Positions 61,693 to 64,000 of a DNA stretch of 64,000 bases are shown here, in pieces. Location: contig JAHZDZ010000001.1 of NCBI GenBank assembly GCA_019422105.1, positions 460,316-524,315 on the forward strand, in the 5' to 3' direction. The notes under the pieces were generated by a model. It worked only from the letters and a program-made list of their open reading frames with translations. It ran no database searches and was not told the DNA's origin. Source of the stretch: Bacillota bacterium. Lineage in GTDB: Bacteria; Bacillota; Clostridia; Lachnospirales; Anaerotignaceae. Both the position numbers and the translations under genes were made by a program. How positions within the stretch are numbered: position 1 is the first letter of the stretch; every line of letters begins with the position of its first letter.

Positions 61693-61784
61693 ATCAACCC
61701 CTCCTTACCACTATTGTTTTTATAATCATACCATAAAATAGTCCTTTGCGTCTATCTTCAGCCATATAATTTGTTGCTTTACTG

Positions 61785-61819
61785 AAAAGAAAAAGGGCGG
61801 CCATCCTAAGACGCCGCCC
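61785..61819 (-). terminator. Terminator of the second GntR-ABC cassette
   Basis: GGGCGGC...GCCGCCC then TTTTTCTTTTC on the minus strand, about 20 bases after the permease stop. Confidence 0.88.
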
Positions 61820-61839
61820 GCACAAGCCTGTTCAGAGGC

Positions 61840-62622
61840 TTACCTGATATACAATTTTTTCGATGTTATATAGCTGGTTATAAAGAAATAGACAGTTATC
61901 ATCACAGCGGCAAAAGCACAGGCCGCCCACATATAATGCAGTAACGGACTCCAATCCATACTGTTTGCGGTTAATATAAAATCCTCCTGAGGATAAAAAT
62001 TTTTAAAAAGAAAACTGCCTATTTTCGATTCGAACCATGATATGGCAAAGAACAATACCACTGCTACCACATTATTATAATTTTTGATAATTGGAAGATT
62101 CGACAGCGAGATGGATAGATAAATCAACATAATCATTTCCAAACCGGCAACAAAAACGGTTATAAAAATCCAGATATAGAGCGTCACTGCCTCAGGCGCC
62201 ATCATCAATACCTGCTGTATATTTCTTATAATCGCCGCAAATGTCATGTCCTGCAGTAAAATTGTAAAGAATATAATGCCTAAAGAAATACAGCTGACGA
62301 TTGCCGCACACAACGCCCAGATAGAGGATGCTGTAAATTTTGCCAAAATAATCTGCCAGCTCTTCACCGGCAGGGTAAACATCAGGTATCCCTCATCGCC
62401 ATAAAGATTTCGGTTATAGCGCTGTATGATGGTGGATATGAATATAATAATAACGGGTATTACGGCAACTGTGGCAAGAAAACTTCCAACTACAGTCAGG
62501 AAATTACTCTTCCAGTATAATGCCGTGGCGGGAATGAAGGAGGCTAATATACAGGCCATAAAAATAACAACAAACGTCCTGTATGTTGATTTCAATTCAT
62601 ATTTCAGTAATTTACCAAACAT
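61840..62622 (-). CDS. ABC-2 type permease subunit (second GntR-linked cassette)
   Basis: 260 residues with about six helices: TFVVIFMACILASFIPATALYW, LATVAVIPVIIIFISTII, the cytoplasmic GDEGYLMFTLPVKSWQIILAKF loop typical of ABC-2 permeases, and others to ITVYFFITSYITSKKL. Its ATG directly abuts the stop of the ATPase gene (62622), so translation is coupled. Longer than the cassette permease at 39.7 kb and not clearly alike beyond the fold. Confidence 0.88.
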   Translation of the reverse strand: MFGKLLKYELKSTYRTFVVIFMACILASFIPATALYWKSNFLTVVGSFLATVAVIPVIIIFISTIIQRYNRNLYGDEGYLMFTLPVKSWQIILAKFTASSIWALCAAIVSCISLGIIFFTILLQDMTFAAIIRNIQQVLMMAPEAVTLYIWIFITVFVAGLEMIMLIYLSISLSNLPIIKNYNNVVAVVLFFAISWFESKIGSFLFKNFYPQEDFILTANSMDWSPLLHYMWAACAFAAVMITVYFFITSYITSKKLYIR

Positions 62623-63317
62623 TATTTATACACCTCCCTGAAAAGTTCATCTATTGACATATTGTTTTCTTCCCTCAAATCATCTACATAGCCCTCCAGC
62701 GCAATCTCACCCTTTCTCAAAAACATAACCTTATCAAAGATCCGCTCCACATCATGAATGAGATGAGTGGAAAGCAGAATTGAGCTTTTTTCCGTATAGT
62801 TTTTGATAATGGTGTCCAATATATAATCTCTTGCCACAGGGTCAACGCCTCCAATAGGCTCATCCAAAACATACAGTTTTGACTGTCTGCTCATAACCAA
62901 TATCAGCTGCAGTTTTTCCTGCATACCCTTGGACATGGTTTTCGTCTTTAACCCCGGTTCCAAATCCAGTCTTGTTATCATATCATAAGCCTTATTCTCG
63001 TCAAAATCCTTATAGAAATCGCGGAACATGCTCACAGCATCCTTCACAGTCATCCACTTGCTCAGATACGTCTTTTCCGGTAAGTAGGAGACAATTGACT
63101 TGGTATATGCATTAGGGACGTTTCCGTCTATTCTGATAACGCCGCTGTAATCCTGCAAAAGTCCTGTCATGGATTTTATCAATGTAGTCTTTCCGCTTCC
63201 ATTTGGCCCCAAAAGGCCCACAATCTGCCCCTGCGCAATGTTGAAGTTAATATTGTGCAGCACTTCCTTTTTGCCGTAGCTTTTATTAAAATTGCTTATT
63301 TCAACAATATTTGCCAT
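62622..63317 (-). CDS. ABC transporter ATP-binding protein (second GntR-linked cassette)
   Basis: 231 residues from the ATG at 63317 (AAGGGG 9 bases upstream); an ATG three codons earlier sits on top of that site. It overlaps the GntR gene by 17 bases. Walker A GPNGSGKTT (37-45), signature MSKGM, Walker B LYVLDEPIGGVDP, switch His in STHLIHDVE. The Lys-containing signature and gene order match the cassette at 40.3-41.5 kb, so the two are members of the same YtrA-ABC class. Confidence 0.93.
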   Translation of the reverse strand: MANIVEISNFNKSYGKKEVLHNINFNIAQGQIVGLLGPNGSGKTTLIKSMTGLLQDYSGVIRIDGNVPNAYTKSIVSYLPEKTYLSKWMTVKDAVSMFRDFYKDFDENKAYDMITRLDLEPGLKTKTMSKGMQEKLQLILVMSRQSKLYVLDEPIGGVDPVARDYILDTIIKNYTEKSSILLSTHLIHDVERIFDKVMFLRKGEIALEGYVDDLREENNMSIDELFREVYK

Positions 63318-63687
63318 CCTGCTCATCCCCTTTTTCCACTGTCCTTATTTTTTCTATTATCATATCCCCTGTGTACCCAATCTTTTTCATGTAAATGATA
63401 AAAGCCCTTACCGCTTCGTCCGCCAAACTATCCCTGACACCCATAATCAACCCCTCGTCGGAAGTAATATATCTTCCCGACGTCCTTTCCGTATATAGTA
63501 GACTCTCCCTCTCCAACTCCGCCAAAGCCCTCTGCATGGTATTTGGATTGACCCCAAAGGTCTGTGCCAAATCCCTGACAGAATCCATTTTTGCCCCTGG
63601 ATTCAAGGCACCTGAAACAATCATCAGTTTAATTTCATTCATTATCTGAATATAAATAGGAACATTATTGTTAAAATCCGGTTTCAT
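63301..63687 (-). CDS. GntR-family repressor, YtrA type (second cassette)
   Basis: 128 residues from the ATG at 63687 with GGGAGG 7 bases upstream. Winged helix: PIYIQIMNEIKLMIVSGALNPGAKMDSVRDLAQTFGVNPNTMQRALAELERESLLYTERTSGRYI, then short dimerisation helices. It should bind the long palindrome covering its own -10 box and repress the cassette. Confidence 0.93.
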   Translation of the reverse strand: MKPDFNNNVPIYIQIMNEIKLMIVSGALNPGAKMDSVRDLAQTFGVNPNTMQRALAELERESLLYTERTSGRYITSDEGLIMGVRDSLADEAVRAFIIYMKKIGYTGDMIIEKIRTVEKGDEQDGKYC

Positions 63688-63707
63688 GGCGACACCTCCC
63701 ATCAAAT

Positions 63708-63741
63708 GTATTATTGTATTAAGTGATTAATACAATAATAC
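63708..63741 (-). promoter_or_regulatory. Palindromic operator of the second GntR-ABC cassette
   Basis: Perfect 15-base arms, GTATTATTGTATTAA and TTAATACAATAATAC, around TCAC (minus strand). The dyad covers the -10 box, ideal for repression by the GntR dimer encoded just downstream. Confidence 0.85.
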
Positions 63742-63763
63742 TGTTTAATTTGCCTTTTGTCAA
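63735..63763 (-). promoter_or_regulatory. Promoter of the second GntR-ABC cassette
   Basis: Minus strand TTGACA (63758-63763), 17-base spacer, TATTAT (63735-63740). Confidence 0.8.
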
Positions 63764-63876
63764 TAGGATTTTTCTTAATTTATTCTTTCAACCGCTGATG
63801 GCTCTGGAAAGCCGGCATATTTCTTTTAAAAACTTCAATCAGTTCCTGCAAAATACATTTTTTTCTATAAAAGCAA

Positions 63877-63910
63877 AAAACCTGTTTAAGTAAATTCTTA
63901 AACAGGTTTT
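63877..63910. terminator. Symmetric terminator between the tRNA-Leu and GntR genes
   Basis: AAAACCTGTTTAAG-TAAATT-CTTAAACAGGTTTT, perfect 14-bp arms with T-rich ends on both strands. Confidence 0.88.
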
Positions 63911-63921
63911 CCATAAGCATA

Positions 63922-63949
63922 AAAAAAGAGCATAGTTAAAAACTATGCC
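63922..63949 (-). terminator. Terminator fused to the tRNA-Leu 3' end
   Basis: GCATAGTT-TTT-AACTATGC then TCTTTTTTT on the minus strand; its 5' arm includes the last bases of the tRNA. Confidence 0.8.
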
Positions 63950-64000
63950 CGAGACCGGAATCGAACCGGTACGGGTGTTACCCCGCAGGATTTTAAGTCC
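63946..64000 (-). tRNA. tRNA-Leu (TAA), 3' part only
   Basis: The visible 55 bases read from the anticodon loop (ACTTAAA, anticodon TAA) through a long class II variable arm (GCGGGGTAACACCCGTA), T-arm GGTTCGATTCC and CTCGGGC-A. The long variable arm and anticodon fix leucine. CCA is not encoded. The 5' half is beyond the right edge. Confidence 0.92.

Overview
The window looks like chromosomal DNA of an anaerobic low-GC Gram-positive bacterium, class Clostridia, probably Lachnospirales. The evidence is strong GGAGG-type ribosome binding sites, a leucine T-box leader, a prfB gene with programmed +1 frameshift, long-form HPF, a NusG domain II / Gx transporter / ApbE group, a dockerin-bearing giant surface protein, and a tRNA gene without encoded CCA. 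No species can be named from the sequence alone.

Layout. (1) 0-14.6 kb: an accessory surface locus. A roughly 3,615-residue exported protein made of about 31 fibronectin type III modules ends in a type I dockerin. Fourteen bases downstream begins a second exported protein with a cohesin-like N-terminal domain, which runs off the left edge. Upstream of the pair lies a tyrosine recombinase gene flanked by perfect 19-bp inverted copies of a recombinase-core-like site, with an outward-facing promoter at the far end. This looks like a self-encoded DNA inversion switch (phase variation) for the surface pair, and it is the best candidate for an undescribed system here. (2) 14.8-31 kb: a housekeeping block entirely on the minus strand: thiI and its cysteine desulfurase, rsmE, prmA, a sugar nucleotidyltransferase, a pseudouridine synthase, prfB, secA, phosphofructokinase, an alpha/beta hydrolase, a PII-like protein coupled to a cation/proton antiporter, and hpf. 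An 89-bp tandem repeat lies beside the pseudouridine synthase gene. (3) About 31.0-31.2 kb: a dense cluster of DnaA-box-like 9-mers without dnaA nearby. (4) 31.5-47 kb: mixed-strand functions: a macrodomain protein, a three-gene ABC importer, a small exporter-like membrane protein, the Gx/NusG-II pair divergent from apbE and an HD hydrolase, a GntR-ABC cassette, an AraC regulator, an NSS symporter, a secreted stalk-domain protein and tRNA-Phe. (5) 47.9-53.8 kb: an FCD-type GntR regulator divergent from two tandem MFS transporters and a D-aminoacylase-like amidohydrolase. (6) 54.4-59.6 kb: the leuA-leuC-leuD-leuB operon behind a Leu T-box. (7) 59.6-64 kb: a metallophosphoesterase, a GNAT, an aromatic-acid-exporter-like protein, a second GntR-ABC cassette with a palindromic operator, and the 3' part of tRNA-Leu.

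Many intergenic gaps carry hairpin-rich, partly related sequences resembling a dispersed REP-like family (near 19.1, 25.6, 33.5, 36.8 and 41.8 kb). All domain calls were made by reading translated sequence; no database search was run.
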